NCBI GenBank assembly: GCA_018712075.1
Contig: DVHN01000006.1
Span: 1 to 48,425 of the forward strand
DNA length: 48,425 nt
Source: Candidatus Fimimorpha faecalis
GTDB taxonomy: Bacteria; Bacillota; Clostridia; Lachnospirales; Lachnospiraceae
Direction: 5' to 3'
Numbering within the stretch: the first letter of the stretch is position 1; every line of letters begins with the position of its first letter. The notes beneath the pieces were generated by a model, which saw only the letters and a list, made by a program, of their open reading frames with translations, was not told where the DNA came from and searched no databases. Made by a program: the position numbers and the translations under genes. Positions 7,909-19,964 of this stretch are shown here, piece after piece.

Positions 7909-9750
7909 TTATTGAGAAATAACGGGATCATATACCTGTGTTAATGCCGTTGTTTTTGTTTCTACTGCCCAATTCGGGTCCCAATCCATATAAGAAATCG
8001 GAATGGATGCTGGCTGCAGCAATGCATTATATTCATTTACTGCCAATTCATATTCTTGTGCCGTTACTTCTCTTGGCAGTCCGTTCTCATAAATAAAATA
8101 CTGAATCATTTCTTGTGTGGAAGTTGCCTCTCTGCTTGTCCTCTGTTCAAAGAGTTTCGTATTTTCTATTTTTCCATTCACAAACGAAGATGCCTCCCCT
8201 TCGAGACAACTTGAGAATACATTGTTTTCGTTTTTTCCCTCTACATAGCCATTATTAAAGAATACAATTTGTCCCGTCTGTGTATTTTGTTTTATGTCCA
8301 ACGTTTTGATGGAACCAATATATTCTAATTGACTTGTCTTAATTGAATACACATCATAACGTTTCCAATAACCAACTGGTACCCCTACTAGAGGTTCTAC
8401 TGCGTATCCATGAATAAATTCTGGAGTACCGTCTTGATCCAAGTCTACAAATCCAATTCCATTATTTGCCAGAGGAATTCCCTCTGGTGTTACATAATTT
8501 CCCTGGCACCAAGTCCCTTCTGAAGCAAGCATCATTTGAATTACTTCTTCCTTTGTCTTGGCTGGAACAACTGGTACAGATGCGGATTCGGATGAAGCGG
8601 GCGTTGATGCTGGAGTTGATACTTCCACCATTTCGGATGAAGCTGGCGTAGTAGCTGGTTTCGATGATACAACTGCTGCTGAGGAAGACTCTGGCGTTAC
8701 AGAAACTGGTCTTGATTTTAGATAGGATACTCCAAAAGAAATTCCAATTCCTACTATAAATATTGCTGCCGCTCCTGCCACACATTTCATACACATCTTT
8801 TGAAATGCTTTTTTTTGCTCCTGTGTTCGCTCTAATTTAAGAGAATATTTCGGGTTTTTCCGTTTTCCTAACTGCTTTTGGCATTCCTGTAAATCTCCAA
8901 GGATTCCATTGGCATTATGATAACGATATTGTTTCTTATAAGAACAGCATCGCATCATTACTTCATCAATGTCGGAATGAAGACCATTTAATTCTGGCAA
9001 TGCAGCTCCTGCCATTCTTCTCTTTACTGCGGCTCCCAAGTCTAGATCCGACTCTTCAATAAATGGAATTTCATTTTTATTTAGAAGTTGATAAATTACT
9101 AATCCTAACGAATAAAAATCGTCGGAAGCCTCTTCTTCTACCCCCAAGGTAGCACTTTCTGGTGAACAATAAGTAGCTCCAATGAGATTTCCTTCTCGGT
9201 ATCCTCTTATTTTATTAGATGCAAAATCAGCCAGATAATAAACTGGCATATTATCAGGTCCTTTTTGAATAAAAATATTGGATGGCTTAATATTTCCATG
9301 GATAATTCCTTTTGCATGAGCTTCCTTTAATATAGAAGCAATTTCTAATGCCATCTCGATGACTTCTGCCTCATCCAAATAAATTGTTTCATCCATGACC
9401 CGTTGCAGTGAATACATTCGCTTCATACGCAGTAAAATATCATATCCTGCGATTTGCTGCGTATAATCTCTCACAACTCTCACTTCATAATCTTCAATCG
9501 GAATTGCTCCAGGACATTCTTTTAATGCCTCTAACTTTTGAAGTAATTGTTCAATGGTTTCTTCCCGCTTTTCATCATCTGCTCCAAATGCTGAAGAAAT
9601 TGCTTTTAAAACACTTACTTCTCCATTTTTATTTGTTAAAATATAAACTTTTGAACCAAATCCTTCTCCAATTTCTTCTCCAATATGCCAAGAAGACCAT
9701 AACTCTCCATATCCTTTCAGACGATTTGGCAATCCTTTCATTAAATTCAT
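7909..9750 (-). CDS. Membrane-anchored Ser/Thr kinase-like protein (probable pseudokinase) with extracytoplasmic domain
   Basis: The 613-residue protein has a kinase domain at about 20-290, one transmembrane helix at about 322-344, a Ser/Thr/Pro/Ala-rich stalk (350-400) and an extracellular domain of about 200 residues of unknown type. The glycine loop IGEGFGSKV and Lys49 in VLK are present. The catalytic loop, however, reads HGNIKPSN, so the usual catalytic Asp is Asn153, and the DFG motif is DFA (175-177). Asp175 and SPE (APE position) remain. It may therefore bind ATP without phosphorylating, or be weakly active. It lacks PASTA repeats, so it is not a PrkC orthologue. It is upstream of the M50 gene and divergent from the zinc-ribbon gene. 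Confidence 0.82.
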   Translation of the reverse strand: MNLMKGLPNRLKGYGELWSSWHIGEEIGEGFGSKVYILTNKNGEVSVLKAISSAFGADDEKREETIEQLLQKLEALKECPGAIPIEDYEVRVVRDYTQQIAGYDILLRMKRMYSLQRVMDETIYLDEAEVIEMALEIASILKEAHAKGIIHGNIKPSNIFIQKGPDNMPVYYLADFASNKIRGYREGNLIGATYCSPESATLGVEEEASDDFYSLGLVIYQLLNKNEIPFIEESDLDLGAAVKRRMAGAALPELNGLHSDIDEVMMRCCSYKKQYRYHNANGILGDLQECQKQLGKRKNPKYSLKLERTQEQKKAFQKMCMKCVAGAAAIFIVGIGISFGVSYLKSRPVSVTPESSSAAVVSSKPATTPASSEMVEVSTPASTPASSESASVPVVPAKTKEEVIQMMLASEGTWCQGNYVTPEGIPLANNGIGFVDLDQDGTPEFIHGYAVEPLVGVPVGYWKRYDVYSIKTSQLEYIGSIKTLDIKQNTQTGQIVFFNNGYVEGKNENNVFSSCLEGEASSFVNGKIENTKLFEQRTSREATSTQEMIQYFIYENGLPREVTAQEYELAVNEYNALLQPASIPISYMDWDPNWAVETKTTALTQVYDPVISQ

Positions 9751-9794
9751 TTTTGTGTTATAACTCCCTTTTCTTTATGTTTTTCATCCTCTAG

Positions 9795-9823
9795 ATTATA
9801 CACCGCATCGTATTTTTTGTAAA
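9795..9823 (-). promoter_or_regulatory. Promoter of the kinase-M50 operon
   Basis: On the minus strand TTTACA (9818-9823) and TATAAT (9795-9800) are 17 bp apart, a near-consensus sigma-A promoter about 45 bp upstream of the kinase-like gene. Confidence 0.65.
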
Positions 9824-9840
9824 GTTCGTCCTTTTCCAAA

Positions 9841-9870
9841 CTGGACTTTTCTTCTAATATCTCCTATAAT
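9841..9870 (+). promoter_or_regulatory. Promoter of the zinc-ribbon gene
   Basis: CTGGAC (9841-9846) and a perfect TATAAT (9865-9870) are 18 bp apart, on the plus strand and back-to-back with the kinase promoter. The two units share a regulatory region of about 180 bp. Confidence 0.6.
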
Positions 9871-9927
9871 GAGATTACCTTAATAAAGATTTAGAAGCGA
9901 ATCTTGAATATATTATGGAGGATCATT

Positions 9928-10872
9928 ATGAATACTACTATCTTTACTCCTGCCAAATGTCCCCTTTGCAATAAAGCGTTCTACCTGAATTCCAATCAAA
10001 CAGAAGCTTATTGCATTTATTGCGGTCAATCAATTTCCGTTCTGACTGCCATTCAAAACTACGATCCATTACAGGATGGAATGCTATTATATACAGAATC
10101 CACCGATCAGGAGCGACAACTTCTGCACGCAGAACAATTATTAGAACTGTTTCAACACCATTCTGCTAGTAAAGATTTTTCGGAAGTGATTCAATGTTAT
10201 AAAAAAATTGCTGCCGATTATCCACGCTGTAGTTTCGCCTGGTGGCAGCAATTTCGACTTGTATGTTGTCAGAATTTTGATCCCAACCGCTATTTAGAAC
10301 TTCATACTCATCAAATTATTGATCGCAGTTTTATGGAAGAATTAAATTATCTTTCTGAACACAGCTTTTACCGATTTGCTCTACGCTATGCAACTGATAT
10401 AGAAAAGCAGCGTTACAACCAGGAATTTTCCACTTTTTATTATGCATGTAGTAATTTTTATCAAGAGCGAAGTCTTCTTACTCATTTACAAAAAGACGAA
10501 TTTTCCTTACTTCGAGGAATTTGGATTGCAGAAAGCAAGGATAAAAAAATAAATCCAAATTATTTGGAATTTTGGAATAATGAATCTTGTATTTATCTTA
10601 TCGCAGGAAAACAAAACGGAAAGGAGCTCTCCTTTGCACGTCTTTCCTACCGACAACCCGATGAACACTGCGAATCTCCTTATTTTAAAATTATGTCTGG
10701 ACAAGAAGATTTCTACTGGACAAAACGAATCCCGATTCATCCTCTCTCCAGTACAAAACGACTTCATCTAGATAAAATTACTTATTATCGTGCTCCCGAA
10801 GACTTTGAATTTTCCAGTTTTCGTTTAAAATTACTGCGTTTTCTTGTATATATTGGGATTCAATTTCACTAA
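9928..10872 (+). CDS. Zinc-ribbon plus helical-repeat protein of unknown function
   Basis: The 314-residue soluble protein begins with a zinc ribbon, CPLC (residues about 12-15) and CIYC (about 30-33). A helical stretch with TPR-like character follows (about 60-110, containing QCYKKIAADYP), then a C-terminal region I do not recognise. The start at 9928 is chosen for its GGAGG (9917-9921); an upstream in-frame ATG lacks a site. It is divergent from the kinase-M50 pair and shares its intergenic region, so it may act in the same pathway. The gene is closed by a bidirectional terminator shared with guaB. Confidence 0.72.
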   Translation: MNTTIFTPAKCPLCNKAFYLNSNQTEAYCIYCGQSISVLTAIQNYDPLQDGMLLYTESTDQERQLLHAEQLLELFQHHSASKDFSEVIQCYKKIAADYPRCSFAWWQQFRLVCCQNFDPNRYLELHTHQIIDRSFMEELNYLSEHSFYRFALRYATDIEKQRYNQEFSTFYYACSNFYQERSLLTHLQKDEFSLLRGIWIAESKDKKINPNYLEFWNNESCIYLIAGKQNGKELSFARLSYRQPDEHCESPYFKIMSGQEDFYWTKRIPIHPLSSTKRLHLDKITYYRAPEDFEFSSFRLKLLRFLVYIGIQFH

Positions 10873-10914
10873 CAAAAAGGACCTCCTCCAAAGTCTCTTT
10901 TTACATATGATGCT

Positions 10915-10945
10915 AAAAAAGACGTATCTTTTGGATACGCCTTTT
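10915..10945. terminator. Bidirectional terminator for zinc-ribbon gene and guaB
   Basis: AAAAGACGTATC (10917-10928) pairs over 12 bp, one of them a G-U on the guaB strand, with GATACGCCTTTT (10934-10945) around a 5-nt loop. A/T tracts flank both sides. Confidence 0.85.
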
Positions 10946-10953
10946 GCTTATTC

Positions 10954-12453
<1,500 letters not shown>

Positions 12454-12462
12454 TTAGTTGAA

Positions 12463-12491
12463 AGTCTAACAAAAAAAATCCCATCTGTCAA
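12463..12491 (-). promoter_or_regulatory. Strong promoter of guaB
   Basis: On the minus strand a perfect TTGACA (12486-12491) is 17 bp from TAGACT (12463-12468). The spacer contains a T8 run. About 45 nt of UTR precede the chosen start. No guanine riboswitch-like structure fits in that short leader. Confidence 0.75.
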
Positions 12492-12559
12492 TACATAAAA
12501 TTACTCATTTTATAATGATATCATCCTGCCATATTACTGTTTTAATAAAGTAAATTATT

Positions 12560-13072
12560 TTATGACAGGCGAACTTTTCTTGGAGCAGCATTTCTCATCG
12601 CATTCAATGTTCTGTCATTTGGTTCAATAATGTACAATATTTTTTCTCCCTTATCCTCGATTACAACACCATAAGTTTTCGCATCTGGCATACGGGATGA
12701 AAAATCAATCTTCTTCACTTTATTATTACCAGTATAAGGATCTAACTCATGCCCTTTCATTGGAGCAACTACTACAACTTTTTGCATCTCAATCGTAACT
12801 CTCTTTTTATTTCTGCGTCGCTGCTGATTGAGAATTGGAGTGATTTGTAGTTCATCTGTAACAAAGATGTATTCATATTCTACCTTTAATGCCTGAAATC
12901 CAAGCACTGCTATTATAATTGCAGCTGCTGTAATAAAAATTCCCCAGGTTGGAAAAATTGCAAGTGCAAAAATTCCTATCGCCGCAACTATAATTAATCC
13001 AGCTTCAATTAATAACTCTTTTCCTCCATTTTTACGCTTAACTAGCCATTCCGCGTACAAATCATTATTCAT
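12560..13072 (-). CDS. Small membrane protein, possibly DUF6106 family
   Basis: The 170-residue protein has two hydrophobic helices at about residues 20-58, then a basic loop QQRRRNKKR and a cytoplasmic domain of mixed beta character (about 60-165) with EYEYIFVTDELQI and KILYIIEPNDRTLNAMRNAAP. This layout resembles bacterial PH-like membrane proteins. I recall similar Lachnospiraceae proteins as DUF6106 but cannot verify that. GGAGG precedes the ATG. It sits alone between guaB and groESL, and no function can be assigned. Confidence 0.65.
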   Translation of the reverse strand: MNNDLYAEWLVKRKNGGKELLIEAGLIIVAAIGIFALAIFPTWGIFITAAAIIIAVLGFQALKVEYEYIFVTDELQITPILNQQRRRNKKRVTIEMQKVVVVAPMKGHELDPYTGNNKVKKIDFSSRMPDAKTYGVVIEDKGEKILYIIEPNDRTLNAMRNAAPRKVRLS

Positions 13073-13166
13073 TTTTATTTCCTCCTCGCTTATTTGTACG
13101 TATTTTTATAATTCTTTTTTTTATTATAACTTGAAATTATGACTTTTTAAAGTCTTTTTTCAAAAG

Positions 13167-13195
13167 ATTATATATAATTTCCCATTTTTCACCAA
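13167..13195 (-). promoter_or_regulatory. Candidate promoter of the small membrane protein gene
   Basis: On the minus strand TTGGTG (13190-13195) and TATAAT (13167-13172) are 17 bp apart. The -35 lies directly in the T-rich tail of the groEL terminator. Other AT-rich -10-like boxes exist nearer the gene, so the choice is tentative. Confidence 0.4.
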
Positions 13196-13228
13196 ATAAA
13201 AATGGGAGACACCGTTTTGGCATCTCCC
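13194..13228 (-). terminator. Rho-independent terminator of groESL
   Basis: On the minus strand GGGAGATGCC pairs with GGTGTCTCCC (13219-13228 with 13204-13213) in a 10-bp stem around a 5-nt loop, followed by ATTTTTA. Confidence 0.88.
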
Positions 13229-13253
13229 CATATGCTGTAAACCGAATAATTTT

Positions 13254-14897
<1,644 letters not shown>

Positions 14898-14941
14898 TTA
14901 AATTTTCGTAACAAGACTGTTACCAATTTATAAGCAATCTA

Positions 14942-15226
14942 TTATTCTACAATAGCTAAAATATCATTCTGCTTTACGATAATGTATTCTTCATCATCCA
15001 ACTTTACTTCTGTACCAGCATACTTGGAATAGATTACTTTTGAACCAACCGTAACTTCCATCTTTACTTCTTTTCCATCTATTACGCCACCAGGTCCAAC
15101 AGCGATTACTTCTGCCTGCTGTGGTTTTTCCTTTGCAGTTCCAGGTAATACAATACCAGATTTTGTTGTCTCTTCTGCAACCATTTGTTTTAATACAACT
15201 CTGTCTCCTAATGGTATTAACTTCAT
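14942..15226 (-). CDS. groS: 10 kDa co-chaperonin GroES
   Basis: The 94-residue protein forms the heptameric lid of the GroEL chamber. It shows the start MKLIPLGDRVVLKQ, the mobile loop ETTKSGIVLPGTA (about 19-31), and the C-terminal EEYIIVKQNDILAIVE. The AAAAGGAGG site lies close upstream of the ATG, and the CIRCE operator ends about 20 nt before the start, in the transcribed leader. It is the first gene of the groESL operon. Confidence 0.98.
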   Translation of the reverse strand: MKLIPLGDRVVLKQMVAEETTKSGIVLPGTAKEKPQQAEVIAVGPGGVIDGKEVKMEVTVGSKVIYSKYAGTEVKLDDEEYIIVKQNDILAIVE

Positions 15227-15248
15227 TTTGAATTCCTCCTTTTAATTG

Positions 15249-15275
15249 TTAGCACTCGATAAATATGAGTGCTAA
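15249..15275 (-). promoter_or_regulatory. CIRCE operator (HrcA binding site)
   Basis: The sequence is a perfect TTAGCACTC (15249-15257), 9-nt spacer, GAGTGCTAA (15267-15275), identical to the canonical CIRCE palindrome. It lies between the groES promoter and start codon, as in other Firmicutes, so heat-regulated repression by HrcA is expected. hrcA itself is not in this window. Confidence 0.97.
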
Positions 15276-15288
15276 TCACGATGTCTTT

Positions 15289-15317
15289 ATATTAGCTAAT
15301 TTATTGTTAGATTGCAA
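15289..15317 (-). promoter_or_regulatory. groESL promoter
   Basis: On the minus strand TTGCAA (15312-15317) and TAATAT (15289-15294) are 17 bp apart, just upstream of CIRCE. Confidence 0.7.
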
Positions 15318-15513
15318 CAACGTTTTTTTTTATATTTAATGGTATTTTCTGTTTTTTTCTTATTTTCTCTTTGTTTTTCTCGCTTATCCTTGTTTTTTTA
15401 ACGAATCGCATATTTAATATAAATTTTATAATTTATAGAATTTTTACTTTTCTTTTCATTATAAACGTATTACAATGTGTTTATACAAAAACTATTATTC
15501 AGGAGGAGTTTTT

Positions 15514-15858
15514 ATGTCTAGTAAAAATAAAAAACTGTTTTTTGGGGCCGCTGCCATTGGACTTGCTGCCGCAGTTGCTACTGCCTATTTAAAGAAATCC
15601 AAATCAGTTCAAAACGATTTGGATGGAGAAGACGAGTTTGAAGATGATTTTGAAAACACAGAAAACGAAGAAGATACCTTTAGTAAAGAAGATTTAGAAG
15701 AAGCTCAAGCTACCACAGAAAAACGTCATTATGTACCGATTAATTTAGAGGAAGAAGATTCTGAAGAAGAAAGTGAAGAGGAAGAGGAGGAAGCAGCACA
15801 AGAAGCTGACTCATCCGATACTGCATCCGATTCAACAAAAACTCCAAATAACAACTAA
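15514..15858 (+). CDS. Membrane-anchored acidic protein of unknown function
   Basis: The 114-residue protein has a basic N-terminus (MSSKNKK), one hydrophobic segment at about residues 8-26 (LFFGAAAIGLAAAVATAYL), a basic stop-transfer KKSK, and then a highly acidic Glu/Asp-rich tail interrupted by RHYVPINLE. The start at 15514 has AGGAGGAG at ideal spacing; a longer upstream reading is not supported. It lies between the groES regulatory region and a minus-strand gene and is closed by its own terminator. No family was recognised. A YtxH-like anchor topology is one possibility, but low-complexity sequence makes homology unreliable. Confidence 0.72.
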   Translation: MSSKNKKLFFGAAAIGLAAAVATAYLKKSKSVQNDLDGEDEFEDDFENTENEEDTFSKEDLEEAQATTEKRHYVPINLEEEDSEEESEEEEEEAAQEADSSDTASDSTKTPNNN

Positions 15859-15862
15859 TGTA

Positions 15863-15891
15863 AAAAGGATCTCCGTTGGAGATCCTCTTTT
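15863..15891 (+). terminator. Terminator of the acidic-protein gene
   Basis: AGGATCTCC (15866-15874) pairs with GGAGATCCT (15878-15886) around a GTT loop, followed by CTTTT. Confidence 0.87.
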
Positions 15892-15904
15892 ATTAAGAAA
15901 TTCT

Positions 15905-16648
15905 CTAGATGGAGGATTGTGTTTTCTTTTCATCCTCGTCTTCTAAAATTCCATTCGTTTTAATCACTGCTCTTGGAATTGCATCTTTCGAGTTTTTCCA
16001 TGGAGCATCTTTATAGCGGTAATCAAATTTATCGGTAAACCACTCCAAATCATCCGCCAAGCGCTGCATATTATCCAAATAAAGTTTCGTTGTAACTTTT
16101 AAAAATTCATCCAATTGACTGCCCTTTAGACTTCCCTGTGCTGCTTTTACTAACACACCAAAATGCTCCGTACAAAAACCTTTGCTTGACGCATATTTAT
16201 TTCGAAATGCTTCATCCGTTTTCCACAATTGCAGTACCGTATGAATATAGCGATCAAAGGTATGATTAATCCGATCACAAATAAAACAGGAATGGGTTAA
16301 TTTCTCGGTATAATCAAAGACTGGATTTTCGGCTGCCTTTTTAAATAGAGATCCTGCTTTGATTGGCTTTTGCGTCAATTTCTGGATTTCTTTGTTTGTA
16401 TGGTCAATATGAGTTTTTAAGATTAATGCCAATCCTAATTTATTTTTCTGCAATAAGAGCATATTCATATGTTCTCTGCAAAATCCCATCTTGTCGGTAT
16501 TCATTCGAACATCGTCTTCCATATAGCTTGGCCCCATTGTGTACTCTACTGCATTTGTTTCTAAAACTTTCCTCATTGCACAAATTGGACATTCACAATC
16601 TTTGTCAAACGCATCATTGACTGGAATGGTATATAATTGTTCCTTCAT
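15905..16648 (-). CDS. DUF6062-type protein
   Basis: The 247-residue soluble protein has two cysteine/histidine-containing blocks: DCECPICAMRK with GFCREHM (about 15-85) and SCFICDRI with GFCTEHFGVL (about 130-175). The repeated CxxC...FCxEH pattern implies two related metal- or cofactor-binding halves. I recall this layout as DUF6062 in Lachnospiraceae; its function is unknown. The start at 16648 is preferred because GGAGG lies 8 nt upstream, whereas the ATG two codons earlier abuts the site. It follows the MocR-type regulator by 12 nt and is probably co-transcribed with it. Confidence 0.72.
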   Translation of the reverse strand: MKEQLYTIPVNDAFDKDCECPICAMRKVLETNAVEYTMGPSYMEDDVRMNTDKMGFCREHMNMLLLQKNKLGLALILKTHIDHTNKEIQKLTQKPIKAGSLFKKAAENPVFDYTEKLTHSCFICDRINHTFDRYIHTVLQLWKTDEAFRNKYASSKGFCTEHFGVLVKAAQGSLKGSQLDEFLKVTTKLYLDNMQRLADDLEWFTDKFDYRYKDAPWKNSKDAIPRAVIKTNGILEDEDEKKTQSSI

Positions 16649-16660
16649 AGCCATCTCCTC

Positions 16661-18064
16661 CTATAAATATTCTTTCCAGGCTTCCAGTAATTTCTGTACT
16701 CCCTGTTCAATCTCGCATTCGGTAATATTGGCATAACCAAGAATAATCGTAGCAGGCTCTTTTTTTTGCTCTCCAATTTCATTGGAAGACATTCCATATA
16801 CTTTTACTCCATACGCTTCTGCCAAATCAATCAGTTTTTGTTCTTTTAATTTTTTCTTCGCTGTTAGTAAAAGATGCATTCCTGCATGTTCTCCGCTAAT
16901 CCGAAATCCTTTCATCAGCGGTTTTAACGCATTTAATAGGAAATCATGTTTCGATCGATATAATGCCTTCATTTTATTCAAATGACGCTCATAATACCCT
17001 TCTGACAAAAATCGTGTTACAATCTCCTGATCGATACGACTCACAGTGGAAGCATAAAAGGAAAATCGCTCTTGATATAACTTCAGCAATGGCTTTGGCA
17101 ATACCATATAACTAATACGAATTGCTGGAGCAATGGAACGGGAAAATGTTCCAAGATAAACTACTGTTTCATTTTGATCAATTCCCTGTAAGGCGGGAAT
17201 TGGTTTTCCTTTATAACGAAACTCACTGTCATAGTCGTCTTCTATAATGTACCGATTGGGTGCTTGTTTTGTCCAAGCTAACAGTTCTAACCGTCTTTTG
17301 ATGGACATAACAATGCCTGTTGGATACTGATGTGATGGCATTACATAGGCCGCATTACATCCGCTTTCTTCTAATTGATCCATTCTCATCCCATAGCTAT
17401 CCATTTCAATTGTTTTTATTTGATGCCCCAGACTGGAAAGGACACGATATGCCTGTTTATAAGTCGGCGTTTCAATTGCAATTTTCGCAGATATACCAAG
17501 CAGCTGATGCAAAAGAATAAGCAAGTACTCATTTCCTGCTCCAATAATCATCTGTTCTGGCTCGCAGCGAACCCCTCTTGCAGAATATAAATAATTTACG
17601 ATTGCATAACGTAGCTCCAGTTCTCCTTGCGGATCTCCAATTGCAAGCAGTTCTTTTTCCACATCCGTAAGAACTTCCTTACTGATCTTTTTCCATGTAT
17701 GATAGGGAAAACTGCTCAGATCAATTCCTCTCGGTGAAAAATCATAGTCATAGTGCTTCGTTTCTTTTTTATGTATGAGAGGATTTGGATTATTGGATTG
17801 TTTCTTTATTGAAAGCAGCTCTTCAATCTCTGCCACATAATAGCCGCTTCCTGCTATTGATTCAATATATCCCTCACTCATAAGCTGTTCATATGCTAAA
17901 TTTACTGTGCTGCGGCTGACTTGTAAATGAAGTGCCAGCGTTCTTGTGGATGGAAGCTTTGTTTTAAATGGAATTTCTCCATGAATAATGGCTTCTTTTA
18001 TAAATGCATAAATTTGTTCATACAACGGTTGCCCGTCCTGTAACGCAATTGTCAATTCATTCAT
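16661..18064 (-). CDS. MocR/PdxR-type GntR regulator with aminotransferase-like domain
   Basis: The 467-residue protein has an N-terminal GntR winged helix (about 1-75, PLYEQIYAFIKEAI and LPSTRTLALHLQVSRSTVNLAY), a linker, and a fold-type I aminotransferase-like domain. The domain keeps the DDYDSEFRY segment that carries the cofactor-contacting Asp. The usual PLP-lysine motif GTFSK reads GTFSRS, placing Arg309 where the Schiff-base Lys is expected. I start at 18064 because GGAG is 8 nt away; an ATG two codons upstream is too close. It lies downstream of glnS and upstream of the DUF6062 gene. The target genes are not obvious, since no vitamin B6 or GABA genes are adjacent. Confidence 0.85.
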   Translation of the reverse strand: MNELTIALQDGQPLYEQIYAFIKEAIIHGEIPFKTKLPSTRTLALHLQVSRSTVNLAYEQLMSEGYIESIAGSGYYVAEIEELLSIKKQSNNPNPLIHKKETKHYDYDFSPRGIDLSSFPYHTWKKISKEVLTDVEKELLAIGDPQGELELRYAIVNYLYSARGVRCEPEQMIIGAGNEYLLILLHQLLGISAKIAIETPTYKQAYRVLSSLGHQIKTIEMDSYGMRMDQLEESGCNAAYVMPSHQYPTGIVMSIKRRLELLAWTKQAPNRYIIEDDYDSEFRYKGKPIPALQGIDQNETVVYLGTFSRSIAPAIRISYMVLPKPLLKLYQERFSFYASTVSRIDQEIVTRFLSEGYYERHLNKMKALYRSKHDFLLNALKPLMKGFRISGEHAGMHLLLTAKKKLKEQKLIDLAEAYGVKVYGMSSNEIGEQKKEPATIILGYANITECEIEQGVQKLLEAWKEYL

Positions 18065-18151
18065 ATCCATTTCTCCAAATCCAAAATGGCTGTTACAAAC
18101 CCTCAATCTGACTTCGTTTGCAACAGCCACTGATCGTTAAAAGTTAAGCGA

Positions 18152-19852
18152 TTAAATTTTAAAACTACTCTTCAAGGATACAATACGGTTAAATACAAGA
18201 GCATCTTCCTTTGAATCTTTATGATCAACACAGAAGTAGCCATTTCTCACAAATTGGAACTTATCATCTGCCTTTGCCTCTTTCAACACTGGTTCCATAT
18301 AACAATTTTTCAAAACAGTTAAAGAGTTTGGATTCAAATTTAACGTTCCATCTTCATTTAATTTTCCCTTTTCTTCATCCACAATATTTTCATACAGCCT
18401 TACTTCTGCTTTGACTGCCGTATTGGCTGCTACCCAATGAATCGTACCTTTTACTTTTCTTCCATCTGGACTGTTTCCACCCTTACTTGCTGGATCATAG
18501 GTTCCATGTACTTCCACTACATTACCATTTTCATCTTTCACACAGCCAGTACATTTTACAAAATATGCATTCATCAAACGGACTTCATTGCCAGGGAACA
18601 TACGGAAATACTTTCTTGGAGGTTCCTCCATAAAATCTGCTCGTTCGATGTATAGTTCTCTTCCAAATGGAATTTGACGAGTGCCTAATTCTGGATTTTC
18701 TAAATTATTGCTTGCATCCAGATATTCGATTTGATTTTCTGGATAATTATCAATGACCAGCTTAACTGGATCCAACACTGCCATCAGACGTGGTACTTTC
18801 ATTTTCAAATCTTCACGAATGCAGTATTCCAACATTGCATAATCTACCGATGAATTCGCTTTCGATACTCCACACAATTCTACAAAATTTTTAATGGATT
18901 CTGGCGTATAACCACGTCTCCTTAAACCACTGATTGTGACCATACGTGGATCATCCCAACCATCTACGATACCATCTTCCACTAACTTTTTGATGTAGCG
19001 CTTTCCAGTTACTACATTTGTAAGATATAATTTTGCAAATTCAATCTGCTTTGGCGGCATTTCAAATTCACATTCTCTCACTACCCAGTCGTAAAGAGGA
19101 CGATGATCTTCAAACTCCAATGTACAAATCGAATGCGTAATATGTTCAATGGCATCTTCGATTGGATGAGCAAAGTCATACATTGGATAAATACACCACT
19201 TATCTCCCGTATTATGATGGGTCATATGTGCAACACGATAAATAACAGGATCTCTCATATTCATATTTGGAGATGCCATATCAATTTTAGCACGCAACAC
19301 CTTTTCTCCATCCGCATACTTTCCTTCTCTCATCTCTTCAAACAATTTCAGATTTTCTTCCACAGAACGATTACGATAAGGACTTTCTTTACCAGGTTCT
19401 GTTAATGTTCCACGATATTCTCGAATCTGATCCGCAGTTAAATCACATACATATGCTTTTCCTTTTTTAATCAGAAATACTGCATATTCATACATTTGCT
19501 CAAAGTAGTCCGATGCAAAAAATAATCGGTCTTCCCAATCTGCACCAAGCCATTGAATATCTTCTTTGATTGATTCTACATACTCTATTTTTTCCTTTGT
19601 CGGATTGGTATCATCAAAACGCATATTGAACTTTCCATTGTATTTTTGTGCCAATCCATAGTTTAATAAAATCGCTTTGGCATGTCCTATATGCAAATAT
19701 CCATTTGGTTCTGGAGGAAAACGAGTCTGTACATGATCGTAAACTCCCTCTGCCAAATCTTTTTCAATAATCTGTTCAATAAAATTTTTTGATACTGATT
19801 CTTTCGTTTCCATCTCTTCCCTATCTTTCTTCTCTAACTCTCTTTTTTCCAT
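18152..19852 (-). CDS. glnS: Glutaminyl-tRNA synthetase
   Basis: The 566-residue class I synthetase charges tRNA-Gln directly. It shows the HIGH-type motif [15 protein letters not shown] near residue 50, the [15 protein letters not shown] block with [18 protein letters not shown] near 225-250 typical of GlnRS rather than GluRS, the KMSKS-equivalent in GKRYIKKLV near 285, and an anticodon-binding beta-barrel C-terminus. GGAGG precedes the ATG at ideal spacing. Many Firmicutes lack GlnRS and use Glu-tRNA-Gln amidation; presence of glnS is a known feature of some Clostridia, usually ascribed to transfer. Confidence 0.96.
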   Translation of the reverse strand: MEKRELEKKDREEMETKESVSKNFIEQIIEKDLAEGVYDHVQTRFPPEPNGYLHIGHAKAILLNYGLAQKYNGKFNMRFDDTNPTKEKIEYVESIKEDIQWLGADWEDRLFFASDYFEQMYEYAVFLIKKGKAYVCDLTADQIREYRGTLTEPGKESPYRNRSVEENLKLFEEMREGKYADGEKVLRAKIDMASPNMNMRDPVIYRVAHMTHHNTGDKWCIYPMYDFAHPIEDAIEHITHSICTLEFEDHRPLYDWVVRECEFEMPPKQIEFAKLYLTNVVTGKRYIKKLVEDGIVDGWDDPRMVTISGLRRRGYTPESIKNFVELCGVSKANSSVDYAMLEYCIREDLKMKVPRLMAVLDPVKLVIDNYPENQIEYLDASNNLENPELGTRQIPFGRELYIERADFMEEPPRKYFRMFPGNEVRLMNAYFVKCTGCVKDENGNVVEVHGTYDPASKGGNSPDGRKVKGTIHWVAANTAVKAEVRLYENIVDEEKGKLNEDGTLNLNPNSLTVLKNCYMEPVLKEAKADDKFQFVRNGYFCVDHKDSKEDALVFNRIVSLKSSFKI

Positions 19853-19874
19853 AACTACCTCCTAGTGCTTTTTT

Positions 19875-19904
19875 ATCATATCATAAACTCCCCCTAATTG
19901 ACAA
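19875..19904 (-). promoter_or_regulatory. glnS promoter
   Basis: On the minus strand TTGTCA (19899-19904) and TATGAT (19875-19880) are 18 bp apart. A short leader follows with no T-box-like specifier or antiterminator. Confidence 0.6.
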
Positions 19905-19964
19905 GAGGACATAGGAATTAACCGAATCTAAATTCATTTTACTGCGCTAAGTATTTTTTGTTTA

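Noticed and set aside
19853..19964. Possible T-box leader ahead of glnS
   Set aside because: The leader after the promoter is only a few dozen nucleotides, with no specifier loop, antiterminator or terminator.
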